Source: Tardiphaga sp.
Lineage (GTDB): Bacteria; Pseudomonadota; Alphaproteobacteria; Rhizobiales; Xanthobacteraceae
Direction of reading: 5' to 3'
Assembly: GCA_028290325.1 (NCBI GenBank)
Contig: JAQGJY010000395.1
Span: 1 to 5,587, forward strand
Length of the DNA: 5,587 bases
Positions 1-5,587 of the stretch are shown here, one piece after another. Under the pieces are notes generated by a model, which saw only the letters and a list, made by a program, of their open reading frames with translations, had not been told where the DNA came from and made no database searches. A program made the position numbers and the translations under genes. Each line of letters opens with the position of its first letter. The stretch's first letter is position 1.

Positions 1-140
1 CAGCGCCGCGACTTCATCTATATCGACGATGTCATTCGCGTCATGCTGTGGCTTTGGAAAAGTCCCGCCGTCAGCGGACTTTTCAAAAGCCACAGCATGA
101 CGCGAATGACATCGTCGATATAGATGAAGTCGCGGCGCTG
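1..140. repeat. Near-perfect 65-base inverted repeat (fold-back palindrome) at the window edge
   Basis: Bases 1-65 are the reverse complement of bases 76-140, with a single mismatch (G56 against A85) and a 10-base loop at 66-75. The right arm is authentic hldD coding sequence read on the minus strand (residues QRRDFIYIDDV onward). The left arm is the same stretch copied back on the opposite strand, so the hldD frame turns into antisense of itself after the loop. The native gene carries a short 9-base inverted pair at the fold (57-65 against 76-84), which could have acted as a self-priming hairpin. The palindrome begins exactly at base 1, which fits a fold-back chimera at the end of a read or contig. 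A genuine genomic palindrome is possible but less likely, because it would destroy a conserved enzyme. Confidence 0.95.
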
Positions 141-788
141 GTCGCCGTCGGCGACGCCATCGCGATGCGATCTGAACAGCTGAATGTCGCGGCCGGACTG
201 GATGTCGTCGAAACGTTTCGTCAGCACGCTCATCATGCTGCCCTTGTGATACTCGTTCGGGCCGAACACGTTGAAGAATCTCAAGCCGACGCATTGTGGC
301 GGCAGCGGGTCACGGCGCGCGGCGCGCTCGGCGACGAGCTTGTCGAACAGCAGCTTGCTCCAGCCGTAGAGATTCATCGGGCGCAACCGCTTCATGGCCT
401 CGAGCGACGGATCATCGACGAACCCTTGCGCGCCATCGCCATAGGTCGCCGCCGACGAGGCATAGACGAACGGCACGGTGTTGGCCGTGCACCAGTCCAG
501 CAAACGCACCGACAGACGAAAGTTGGTCTCAACGACCAGATCACCATCGGTTGCCGTCGTCTCGGAAATCGCGCCGAGATGAAAGATCGCATCCAGCTTG
601 CGCCCCGCAAGCCACGCATCGATCTGGCCTGGCGGCACGATGTCGGTCAGTTGCCGCTTCGCCAGATTGCGCCATTTGCCGTCATGGCCGAGCGTATCGC
701 AAACCACGACATCGCTGCGCCCGGCATCGTTCAGCGCCGCGACAAGGTTCGACCCGATGAATCCGGCTCCGCCGGTGACTAACAGCAT
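57..788 (-). CDS. hldD: ADP-L-glycero-D-manno-heptose 6-epimerase, 3'-truncated
   Basis: Cytoplasmic NAD(P)-dependent short-chain dehydrogenase/epimerase that converts ADP-D-glycero-heptose to ADP-L-glycero-heptose, the last step of LPS heptose precursor synthesis. Visible: Rossmann motif GGAGFIGSN at residues 6-14; SSAATYG at 111-117; the YxxxK pair Y141/K145 in YGWSK; FFNVFGPNEYHKGSM at 171-185, with the family's second lysine at K182; RRDFIYIDDV at 218-227. The ATG at 788 is chosen because the dinucleotide fold begins at once (MLLVTGG). The frame stays open to 866, but that adds 26 residues with no family match. About 244 authentic residues are present, against about 310 in E. coli RfaD, so roughly the last 70 are missing. 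Past base 57 the frame enters the fold-back repeat and gains 12 spurious residues before a stop at 18-20. It diverges from waaF. Family identity is secure; the truncation is probably artefactual. Confidence 0.93.
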
Positions 789-921
789 GCGATCGACGGT
801 CCCCCGCAGTTTCAACGCCACCTTTGCCCCGTTCAGCGGTTTCAGGCAACTTGCCCGCGCGCTCATGCTTTACGATCCGGCCGGGACCGGCTACCGACGC
901 GAGATCATCCAGACCAGCAGA
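789..921. promoter_or_regulatory. Divergent intergenic region between hldD and waaF
   Basis: These 133 bases separate the hldD start from the chosen waaF start and should hold promoters for both directions. I see no strong sigma-70 pair. A possible plus-strand -10 is TACGAT at 871-876, but the nearest -35-like TTGCCC at 851-856 is only 14 bases away, so it is unconvincing. On the minus strand a G-run (CCCCC on plus, at 802-806) lies upstream of the hldD ATG and may serve as its ribosome binding site. An in-frame ATG at 865 could extend waaF into this region. The regulatory role is inferred from gene orientation only. Confidence 0.45.
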
Positions 922-1977
922 ATGACTGAACCTTCACTCGACGATATCGCCACGGAAGATGAAGCGGACACCCGTCCCATCCTGATCGTGCCCTATATGT
1001 GGATCGGCGACTTCGTGCGCGGCCACAGCGTCGTGCGCGTGCTCAAAAAACGCTGGCCGAACCGGCCGATCGATATTCTGGTGTCAAAGCTGGTCGCGCC
1101 GCTGGTCGATTACATGCCGGGTGTCCGCGCTGGCGTGGTGTGGAATTTGCCGCGCGGCAAGATCACCTTCGGCGACCAGACCGGGCTCGCCGCCGAATTC
1201 CGCAAACGCGGTTACGGCACCGCGCTGGTCATGCCGCGCACTTGGAAATCCGCCCTCGCGCCCGCCCTGGCCGGCATTCCCGAGCGCACCGGCTTCGTCG
1301 GGGAGGTGCGCTTCGGACTGTTGAACGACTGGCGTTGGGGCGAGAAAGCCCTGCCCCGCATGATCGATCGCAAGGGCGCGCTGGCGCTGCCGAGAGGTGC
1401 GAAGCCGCCTGCGGAGTGGCCGATGCCGCAACTGCGCGTCCCGCCCAGCGAAATCTTGCAATGGCGGCAGGCCAACGGCCTCGGCGACGGCAAAGCGGTG
1501 GCTTTGGGTCCGGGATCGGTCGGCCCCGCGAAGCGCTGGAGCTATTATCCCGAGGCCGCCCGCCAGCTGGCCGCTCAGGGCCATGACGTCTGGGTGATTG
1601 GCGGTCCTGGCGAGACCGAGCTGGCGGCGGAGATCGTCGCGGCGGCCGGGCCGAGGGCCCGCGATCTGACCGGCCACGATCTTCGCAACGGCGTGATCGC
1701 GATGGCCACGGCGGAGATCGCCATCGCCAATGATTCCGGCCTGATGCACATCGCCGCCGCCCTCGGCACGCCGACGATGGGCATCTTTGGGCCGACCAGC
1801 CCCTACCACTGGGCGCCGCTCAATCCGCTCGCGGCTACCGTCCTGACCAAAACCGTGGTGCCATGCCAGCCCTGCCACCAGCCCGTCTGCACCATGAACA
1901 ATCATGCCTGCATGCGCGATATCCCGGCAACCGACCTGGTCGCCATCGCGACGGCGCTCATGGCGGACGCCAACTGA
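922..1977 (+). CDS. waaF: Lipopolysaccharide heptosyltransferase II (GT9 family)
   Basis: Transfers the second L-glycero-D-manno-heptose from ADP-heptose onto the first heptose of the LPS inner core, at the cytoplasmic face of the inner membrane. Residues are numbered from the ATG at 922: the N-terminal acceptor domain opens with PYMWIGDFVRGHSVVRVLKK (24-43), whose IGD holds the aspartate equivalent to the proposed catalytic base. GPGSVGPAKRWSYYP (196-210) matches the GT9 'PGxxxGPAKRWP' loop, and NDSGLMHIAAALGTP (270-284), followed by GIFGPTSP, is the donor-binding signature. Four cysteines, C315, C318, C323 and C330, form the C-terminal cluster common in this family. Length 351 aa is close to E. 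coli WaaF (348). The start is uncertain: an in-frame ATG at 865 would add 19 residues, and neither has a strong Shine-Dalgarno. Waaf versus WaaC rests on the KRW loop and C-terminal pattern. It heads the run with gmhA and gmhB, 52 bases before gmhA. Confidence 0.9.
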   Translation: MTEPSLDDIATEDEADTRPILIVPYMWIGDFVRGHSVVRVLKKRWPNRPIDILVSKLVAPLVDYMPGVRAGVVWNLPRGKITFGDQTGLAAEFRKRGYGTALVMPRTWKSALAPALAGIPERTGFVGEVRFGLLNDWRWGEKALPRMIDRKGALALPRGAKPPAEWPMPQLRVPPSEILQWRQANGLGDGKAVALGPGSVGPAKRWSYYPEAARQLAAQGHDVWVIGGPGETELAAEIVAAAGPRARDLTGHDLRNGVIAMATAEIAIANDSGLMHIAAALGTPTMGIFGPTSPYHWAPLNPLAATVLTKTVVPCQPCHQPVCTMNNHACMRDIPATDLVAIATALMADAN

Positions 1978-2017
1978 CCACGCTTGCGCCGGCCGCAGGC
2001 GCTGGTTACGACGTGCC

Positions 2018-2023
2018 AAAGGA
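2018..2023 (+). promoter_or_regulatory. Ribosome binding site deciding the gmhA GTG start
   Basis: AAAGGA lies 6 bases before the GTG at 2030. It is the clearest Shine-Dalgarno in the window and supports a GTG start for gmhA, rather than the upstream in-frame ATG at 1904 that lies inside waaF. Confidence 0.7.
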
Positions 2024-2029
2024 ACCGCC

Positions 2030-2605
2030 GTGACCGACATCATCGCCGCCCATCTTCACGCCTCGCGCGACGCCATGATTCGCGCGGCGGAGGATGCTGG
2101 CCTGTTGGCGACCGCGCAGGCCATCGCCAATGCGATCATCGCGGCCCTTCAGGCGGGCCGCCAAATTTTCCTCATCGGCAATGGCGGCAGCGCCGCCGAC
2201 GCCCAGCATATCGCCGCCGAGATCGTCGGCCGCTACAAGAAAGAGCGTGCCGGCTGGGCCGCGGTCGCGTTGACGACGGATACCTCGGCGTTGACGTCGA
2301 TCGCGAATGATTATGGCTTCGAGCAGATTTTCACGCGGCAGATCGAGGCGCTCGGCCAGCGCGGCGACGTGCTGATCGCGTTATCCACGTCGGGCCGCTC
2401 GCCGAACATTCTGGGTGCGCTGGCGTTCGCGCGCGGGCGCGGACTCGTCACTGTGGGCTGCACCGGGATAACGGGCGAACCGATGCGCGCGTGCTGCGAT
2501 CACCTGTTGGTGTCGCCGAGCGACGACACGCCAATCATTCAGCAGATTCACATGGCCGCCTTGCACGGCATCTGCGATGCGGTCGAGCGCGCGCTGACGG
2601 CATGA
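2030..2605 (+). CDS. gmhA: Sedoheptulose 7-phosphate isomerase (phosphoheptose isomerase)
   Basis: Cytoplasmic SIS-fold enzyme that converts sedoheptulose 7-phosphate to D-glycero-D-manno-heptose 7-phosphate, the first committed step of ADP-heptose synthesis; the family acts as a tetramer. Visible: IGNGGSAADAQHIAAEIVGRY at residues 49-69, covering the phosphate-binding loop and the zinc ligands H60 and E64 (E. coli H61/E65); STSGRSPN at 119-126, the second SIS phosphate loop; and IIQQIHMAALHG at 169-180, with Q171 and H179 aligning to E. coli Q172 and H180. All four expected metal ligands are present. The GTG start with a good ribosome binding site gives 191 aa, against 192 in E. coli. Its stop overlaps the gmhB start in ATGA at 2602-2605, indicating translational coupling. 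No anomaly seen. Confidence 0.95.
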   Translation: MTDIIAAHLHASRDAMIRAAEDAGLLATAQAIANAIIAALQAGRQIFLIGNGGSAADAQHIAAEIVGRYKKERAGWAAVALTTDTSALTSIANDYGFEQIFTRQIEALGQRGDVLIALSTSGRSPNILGALAFARGRGLVTVGCTGITGEPMRACCDHLLVSPSDDTPIIQQIHMAALHGICDAVERALTA

Positions 2606-3120
2606 CGCGGCTCGAAAAGCCCGCCGCTTTCCTCGATCGTGACGGCGTCATCAATTACGACGACGGCTATATGGGAACGCCGGATCGCATCCGCTGGATG
2701 CCGAACGCGGCCAAGGCCATCCGCCGTCTCAACGATGCCGGTTATCACGTCTTCCTGTTTTCAAATCAGTCCGGCGTCGCGCGCGGTTTCTTCACCGAAC
2801 AGGCGGTGGTGCTGCTGTTCGACTGGATGCGCGCCGAGCTGCGCGCGCAGGGCGCGGTGATCGATGATTATCGATTTTGCCCGCACCATCCGCAGGGCAG
2901 CGTGGAAGGCTATCTGCAGGACTCCGACTGGCGCAAACCGGGTGCCGGCATGATCCGCGACCTGATGACACACTGGCCGGTCCGACATGCCGGCAGTTTC
3001 GCGATCGGCGATCGGTCGACCGACATGGAAGCGGCAGAGGCGGTCAACCTGCCCGGCTATTTGTTCGCCGGCGGCGATCTCGATGCCTTCGTCGCGGGTA
3101 TTTTAGCGAATCAGCGTTAA
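2602..3120 (+). CDS. gmhB: D-glycero-D-manno-heptose 1,7-bisphosphate 7-phosphatase (HAD family)
   Basis: Cytoplasmic HAD-IIIA phosphatase that removes the 7-phosphate from heptose 1,7-bisphosphate before nucleotide activation. Visible HAD motifs: FLDRDGVIN (10-18; nucleophile D12, acid/base D14), FSNQSGVARG (53-62; motif II S54), RKP (111-113; motif III K112) and IGDRSTDM (135-142; D137, D141). The substrate loop CPHHPQGSVEGY begins at residue 93, as in E. coli GmhB. Oddity: E. coli has four zinc ligands (C92, H94, C107, C109). Here C93 and H95 remain, but the second pair is S108 and W110, so a normal four-ligand zinc site is not possible. At 172 aa it is shorter than E. coli (191). The ATG overlaps the gmhA stop by four bases, which supports a coupled operon. 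Histidinol-phosphate phosphatase is the main alternative; the heptose neighbours favour GmhB. Confidence 0.88.
   Translation: MTRLEKPAAFLDRDGVINYDDGYMGTPDRIRWMPNAAKAIRRLNDAGYHVFLFSNQSGVARGFFTEQAVVLLFDWMRAELRAQGAVIDDYRFCPHHPQGSVEGYLQDSDWRKPGAGMIRDLMTHWPVRHAGSFAIGDRSTDMEAAEAVNLPGYLFAGGDLDAFVAGILANQR
3117..3120. other. Overlapping convergent stop codons (gmhB / hpnO)
   Basis: The self-complementary TTAA supplies the TAA of gmhB on plus (3118-3120) and the TAA of the aminotransferase on minus (3117-3119). The two genes therefore meet with no intergenic space. Any terminator for either transcript must lie inside the opposite coding sequence, or the transcripts overlap as antisense. Confidence 0.9.
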
Positions 3121-4508
3121 GCCGATTTTCGCACGGCGTTATCAACCAGCGTCTTGCCGAGCGACCAGATCGCGCCCGGCACCTTGTGCGCGCCGGCAAT
3201 GACCGTGTCGAACGAATTTTGAATCCATTTGCAGTCGTCATCGTTGATCGTCAACGGCGGCAATATCTTGATCGTATGGCTGCCATGGCCGGACACCTGC
3301 GTCAGGATCTTTTCGTCCTTGAACAACGGGACGGTGATCAGCTGACAGAACAGGCCTTTGTTGGCCGTTTCCAGCATCGTCCACGATGCCTTCAGACGCA
3401 GCGATTTTGGCGGCCCGAATTCGATGCCGATCATCAGACCCTTGCCGCGAATTTCCTTCAGCAACTCATAGCCCGGAACCATCGCATTCAGCGCCAGGCG
3501 CAACTCCGCGCCGCGCCGCGCCGCGTTTTCGACCAACCGCTCGGCCTTCATCACCTCGAGCGTTGCGATCCCAGCCGCCATCGCCAGATCATTTTTTGCG
3601 AACGTCGAGCCGTGGACGACGGCGCGGTCCATCCGATTAAACACCTTGTCGAAGATCGGCTTGCGCGTCAGCAAGGCGCCGACCGGCACGTGGCCACCGG
3701 ACAACGCCTTGGCGAGCAGAACCATGTCCGGCTCGACGTTCCAGTGTTCGACGGCCAAAAACTTTCCGGTGCGGCCCAATCCCGTCTGAATTTCGTCCGC
3801 GACCAATAACGTGCCGTATTTCGCGCACAAAGCCGCGGCGCCCGGCAGGAACTCGTCGGCGGGGACGTTGACGCCTTTGCCCTGGATCGGCTCAACGATG
3901 AAAGCCGCCACCTGGCGGGTCGAAAGCGCTTGTTCCAGCGCGGCGAGATCGTTGAACGGAATGACATTGCAATCCGACAACAAGGGACCGAAACCGCCGC
4001 GAAAGTTCTGATCGTCGGTCAGCGACAGCGCGCCATAGGTCAGACCATGATAAGCGTGATCGCAATAGACGATGCCCGGACGGCCGGTCGCGACGCGCGC
4101 GAACTTGATTGCCGCCTCGACGGTTTCGGCGCCGGAATTCGCGAAGAACACCTTGTCGAGATAGGGAACGTGTTCGAGCAGCTTTTCGGCGAGGATTCCG
4201 GCCAGCGTCGAGACGTCCATCTGAACGAGATTCGGCAAATCGGCATCGAGGACGCTTTTCAAGGCATCGCGCAGCACCGGATGGTTCCGGCCCAGCGCGA
4301 AGACGCCGAAACCGCTCAGCAGATCGAGATAGCGCGCGCCTTCGCGGTCGAACAGATATTGCCCCTGTCCGCGTCGGAACCCGACATCATAGCCGATGGT
4401 TTTCAGCACTTTGACAAGCTGCTCGTTCAGGTGCCGCGCATGCATGGAGCTGCGCTGCCCTTCGCGATCGACAAACATCTCGGAAACGTCAAGATTTGGA
4501 TATAGCAT
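3117..4508 (-). CDS. hpnO: PLP-dependent class III aminotransferase, HpnO-like (aminobacteriohopanetriol synthesis)
   Basis: Probable hopanoid side-chain aminotransferase, forming aminobacteriohopanetriol by aminating the ribose-derived C5 side chain. Fold type I PLP motifs: ANSGAETVEAA (123-133; phosphate binding), HAYHG (151-155; ring stacking), E206 in IVEPIQGKG, DEIQTGLGRTG (238-248; D238 to the pyridine nitrogen), the Schiff-base lysine K267 in LAKALSGG, and HGSTF (299-303). The family assignment is clear from these. The HpnO name rests on recalled similarity to the Rhodopseudomonas-type protein (HARHLNEQLVKVLKTIGYDVGF, SHTIKILPPLT, VPGAIWSLGKTL) and on the HpnN-like gene nearby. Ornithine/acetylornithine-type enzymes are the alternative. 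The start is uncertain: ATG at 4508 gives 463 aa, while M22, just before HARHLNEQ, would also suit the fold; neither has a strong ribosome binding site. It diverges from the DUF2147 gene. Confidence 0.8.
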   Translation of the reverse strand: MLYPNLDVSEMFVDREGQRSSMHARHLNEQLVKVLKTIGYDVGFRRGQGQYLFDREGARYLDLLSGFGVFALGRNHPVLRDALKSVLDADLPNLVQMDVSTLAGILAEKLLEHVPYLDKVFFANSGAETVEAAIKFARVATGRPGIVYCDHAYHGLTYGALSLTDDQNFRGGFGPLLSDCNVIPFNDLAALEQALSTRQVAAFIVEPIQGKGVNVPADEFLPGAAALCAKYGTLLVADEIQTGLGRTGKFLAVEHWNVEPDMVLLAKALSGGHVPVGALLTRKPIFDKVFNRMDRAVVHGSTFAKNDLAMAAGIATLEVMKAERLVENAARRGAELRLALNAMVPGYELLKEIRGKGLMIGIEFGPPKSLRLKASWTMLETANKGLFCQLITVPLFKDEKILTQVSGHGSHTIKILPPLTINDDDCKWIQNSFDTVIAGAHKVPGAIWSLGKTLVDNAVRKSA

Positions 4509-4610
4509 CAGTCACATAGGTGGTTTGAACGCTGTTTCGTCAACCTTAAACACACGGCGCGGCAATTTGGCACCATAGAAAATCCGTTACCCGAAAGCGC
4601 AGGTTTAAAC
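4509..4610. promoter_or_regulatory. Divergent intergenic region between hpnO and the DUF2147 gene
   Basis: These 102 bases are visibly more AT-rich than the flanking coding DNA and should carry both promoters. A weak plus-strand candidate is TTGAAC (4525-4530) and TAAACA (4547-4552), with a 16-base spacer. AGG at 4601-4603, seven bases before the DUF2147 ATG, is a plausible short Shine-Dalgarno, and it is followed by the 8-base palindrome GTTTAAAC at 4603-4610. No convincing operator or sigma-54 site was found. Confidence 0.45.
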
Positions 4611-5273
4611 ATGTTGCACTGCCCACGTATTTCGACCCGTCGTTTTGCGCGAATGATGTTGTCTGTCGGTGCCTTGCTGGGCGCGAGCGTCGCGCCTGGC
4701 CTTGCGGCCGACCCGACCGGCGATTGGCAGGTGGAAGGCGGCGTCGCGAACATGCGCGTTGCCGAATGCAATGGCAGCATGTGGGGCGTTGTCGCGTGGG
4801 AGAAAAAGCCGGGGGGCCGGGATACCAAAAATCCTGACCCTGCCAAGCAGAATCGACCAACGCTCGGGATGGTTTCTTTGTTCGATATGAAGAAAAAACC
4901 TGGGGTCGATGTCTGGGAGGGTGAAGTCTACGACTCACAAACGACAGGGAGGCGCTGGTCCGCCACGTTGACGTCGAAGGGCAATGACGAGCTTAGACTG
5001 GAAGGCTGCGCGCTCGGCTTCATGTGCAGCGGCCAGACATGGACCCGCGTGGCGCCACCGATCCCTTTGAGTCCGACCAACGCCGCGAAGGGCGCCGCGA
5101 AGTCCACCAAGGGCGGTAATGGCCTGCCGCAACCCGGCGCGCCCGCCAAACAAACTGCCGCGACGCCGAAAGCCGCTCCGGCGGGCCAGAAGCCAGCCGC
5201 GCCGGGCCAGTCCGCCGATATCGGCGACATCTGCCTGTTGCCCGAAATCGTGAATTACGCGCCGGCGCGCTGA
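4611..5273 (+). CDS. Secreted DUF2147 family protein with Ala/Pro/Lys-rich C-terminal tail
   Basis: Predicted exported protein of unknown biochemical function. Residues 1-33 form a signal peptide: basic n-region (RISTRRFAR), hydrophobic core MMLSVGALLGASVAPGL, and likely cleavage around LAA/DP at 31-35. The DUF2147 core runs about 36-147: GDW near 37-39, WGVVAWEKKPGG (58-69), a NPDP...NRPTLG segment (74-86), VWEGEVYDSQTTGRRW (101-116), and the closing GQTWTRV (141-147). Cysteines C133 and C139 could form a disulfide after export. Residues about 150-202 are low-complexity Ala/Pro/Lys/Gly, resembling a flexible or wall-spanning linker, followed by a short conserved-looking end with C208. DUF2147 proteins are often only about 130-150 aa, so the tail makes this one long (220 aa). 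The start at 4611 has a short AGG site; M15 or M16 would leave too little basic n-region. It lies between HpnO- and HpnN-like genes on the opposite strand. Confidence 0.85.
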   Translation: MLHCPRISTRRFARMMLSVGALLGASVAPGLAADPTGDWQVEGGVANMRVAECNGSMWGVVAWEKKPGGRDTKNPDPAKQNRPTLGMVSLFDMKKKPGVDVWEGEVYDSQTTGRRWSATLTSKGNDELRLEGCALGFMCSGQTWTRVAPPIPLSPTNAAKGAAKSTKGGNGLPQPGAPAKQTAATPKAAPAGQKPAAPGQSADIGDICLLPEIVNYAPAR

Positions 5274-5285
5274 ACCAGCGCCGGC
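5261..5285 (+). terminator. GC-rich hairpin over the DUF2147 stop codon, possible terminator
   Basis: GCGCTG (5267-5272) pairs with CAGCGC (5276-5281) around a 3-base loop. After a 2-base bulge (5265-5266), GCCG (5261-5264) pairs with CGGC (5282-5285). The stop codon TGA (5271-5273) sits in the loop region. No T-run follows on either strand, so it is at best a weak or factor-assisted terminator. Confidence 0.35.
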
Positions 5286-5342
5286 CCGGAAAGCCCACCC
5301 GCGTTGCCGCAGGTGGCTGTTCTGTCGCGACAACCTGGCGTT

Positions 5343-5587
5343 CTATTCGTGGGTCTCGCGCGGCTTGCCCATCAGCGCCGGCTGGAACAGCAGCACCGCC
5401 GCCAGCGTGACAAGGAACGACAGCGCCAACAATTTACCCATGCTCGCGGTGCCAGGGTGACTCGAGAAGCACAGGCTGCCGAACGCCGTCGCGGTCGTCA
5501 GCGCACTGAAGAAGATGGCCCGCGTCAACGACGATTGTAGCAGGTTGGTGCGGCCGGACCGCCAAGCCGTGATGTAGTAAATCTTGA
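5343..5587 (-). CDS. hpnN: HpnN-like hopanoid RND/MMPL transporter, C-terminal end only
   Basis: Inner-membrane RND-superfamily (MMPL-type) protein; HpnN moves hopanoids from the inner to the outer membrane. Only the last 80 or so residues are present; the frame is open to the right window edge. Reading inward from the edge: KIYYITAWRSGRTNLLQSSLTRAIFFSALTTATAFGSLCFSS, then HPGTASMGKLLALSFLVTLAAVLLFQPALMGKPRETHE and a TAG stop. Two hydrophobic stretches, FFSALTTATAFGSL and LLALSFLVTLAAVLLFQPAL, match the final two membrane helices of RND proteins, and SALTTATAFGSL is the typical MMPL/RND segment. The HpnN name rests on recalled similarity of this tail to Rhodopseudomonas/Bradyrhizobium HpnN and on the nearby HpnO-like gene. 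Another MMPL transporter is the alternative. The first in-frame start candidate inside the window (TTG at 5528) is internal, not the real start. Confidence 0.8.
   Translation of the reverse strand, partial: KIYYITAWRSGRTNLLQSSLTRAIFFSALTTATAFGSLCFSSHPGTASMGKLLALSFLVTLAAVLLFQPALMGKPRETHE

Noticed and set aside
18..56. Twelve-residue C-terminal tail (QSHSMTRMTSSI) and stop of the hldD frame
   Set aside because: It is encoded entirely by the fold-back copy, so it is antisense of hldD itself and not a real protein end.
48..782. Long plus-strand open frame (244 codons) opposite hldD
   Set aside because: Antisense shadow of hldD in GC-rich DNA; the protein resembles no family and hldD motifs are clear on the other strand.
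851..876. TTGCCC and TACGAT as a waaF promoter
   Set aside because: The 14-base spacer is too short and both boxes are weak matches.
1084..2043. Long minus-strand open frame (319 codons) opposite waaF
   Set aside because: Arg/Gly/Ala-rich shadow of a well-supported glycosyltransferase; no motifs and no ribosome binding site.
3507..3525. GCGCC-type 5-base repeats
   Set aside because: Short run within the aminotransferase encoding an Ala/Arg-rich helix (AARRGAEL); explained by codon use, with no sign of a functional repeat array.
2877..3809. Plus-strand open frame (310 codons) across gmhB and hpnO
   Set aside because: It overlaps two real genes in a different frame or strand and has a composition typical of antisense of high-GC coding sequence.
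5310..5337. Inverted repeats downstream of hpnN, including TGTCGCGACA at 5323-5332
   Set aside because: The 10-base palindrome cannot form a hairpin with a normal loop, the outer CAGGT/ACCTG pair is asymmetric, and there is no T-run, so I do not call a terminator or operator.

Overview
The window looks like chromosomal DNA from a GC-rich, hopanoid-producing alphaproteobacterium. A Nitrobacteraceae (Bradyrhizobium/Rhodopseudomonas-like) member or close relative is the best guess, from the wording of the HpnO- and HpnN-like proteins and the high GC at third codon positions. This taxonomy is an inference from recalled family resemblance; no database was searched. All intact genes lie in two envelope-related blocks.

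Left block (about 57-3120), LPS inner-core heptose: a 3'-truncated ADP-heptose epimerase gene (hldD/rfaD, minus strand) diverges from a plus-strand run waaF - gmhA - gmhB. GmhA makes heptose 7-phosphate from sedoheptulose 7-phosphate, GmhB removes the 7-phosphate from the bisphosphate, HldD epimerises ADP-heptose, and WaaF transfers the second heptose to the core. The kinase/adenylyltransferase step (HldE/RfaE) is not in the window and may lie beyond the left edge.

Right block (3117-5587), hopanoid modification and transport: an HpnO-like class III aminotransferase (minus), a divergently transcribed secreted DUF2147 protein (plus), and the C-terminal end of an HpnN-like RND transporter (minus, running off the right edge). 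The two blocks meet tail to tail, with the gmhB and hpnO stop codons overlapping in a shared TTAA.

The most striking structure is at the extreme left. Bases 1-65 are a near-perfect reverse complement of 76-140 (one mismatch, 10-base loop), and the fold occurs inside the hldD reading frame. It most likely is a fold-back (self-primed hairpin) chimera at a sequence end rather than biology. It cuts off the real hldD 3' end and replaces it with a false 12-residue tail. Apart from this, the window reads as ordinary core envelope genes; I see no RNA genes, CRISPR, insertion sequence or clearly novel system. The points worth a second look are the missing half of the zinc site in GmhB and the secreted DUF2147 protein with an Ala/Pro/Lys-rich tail between two hopanoid genes.
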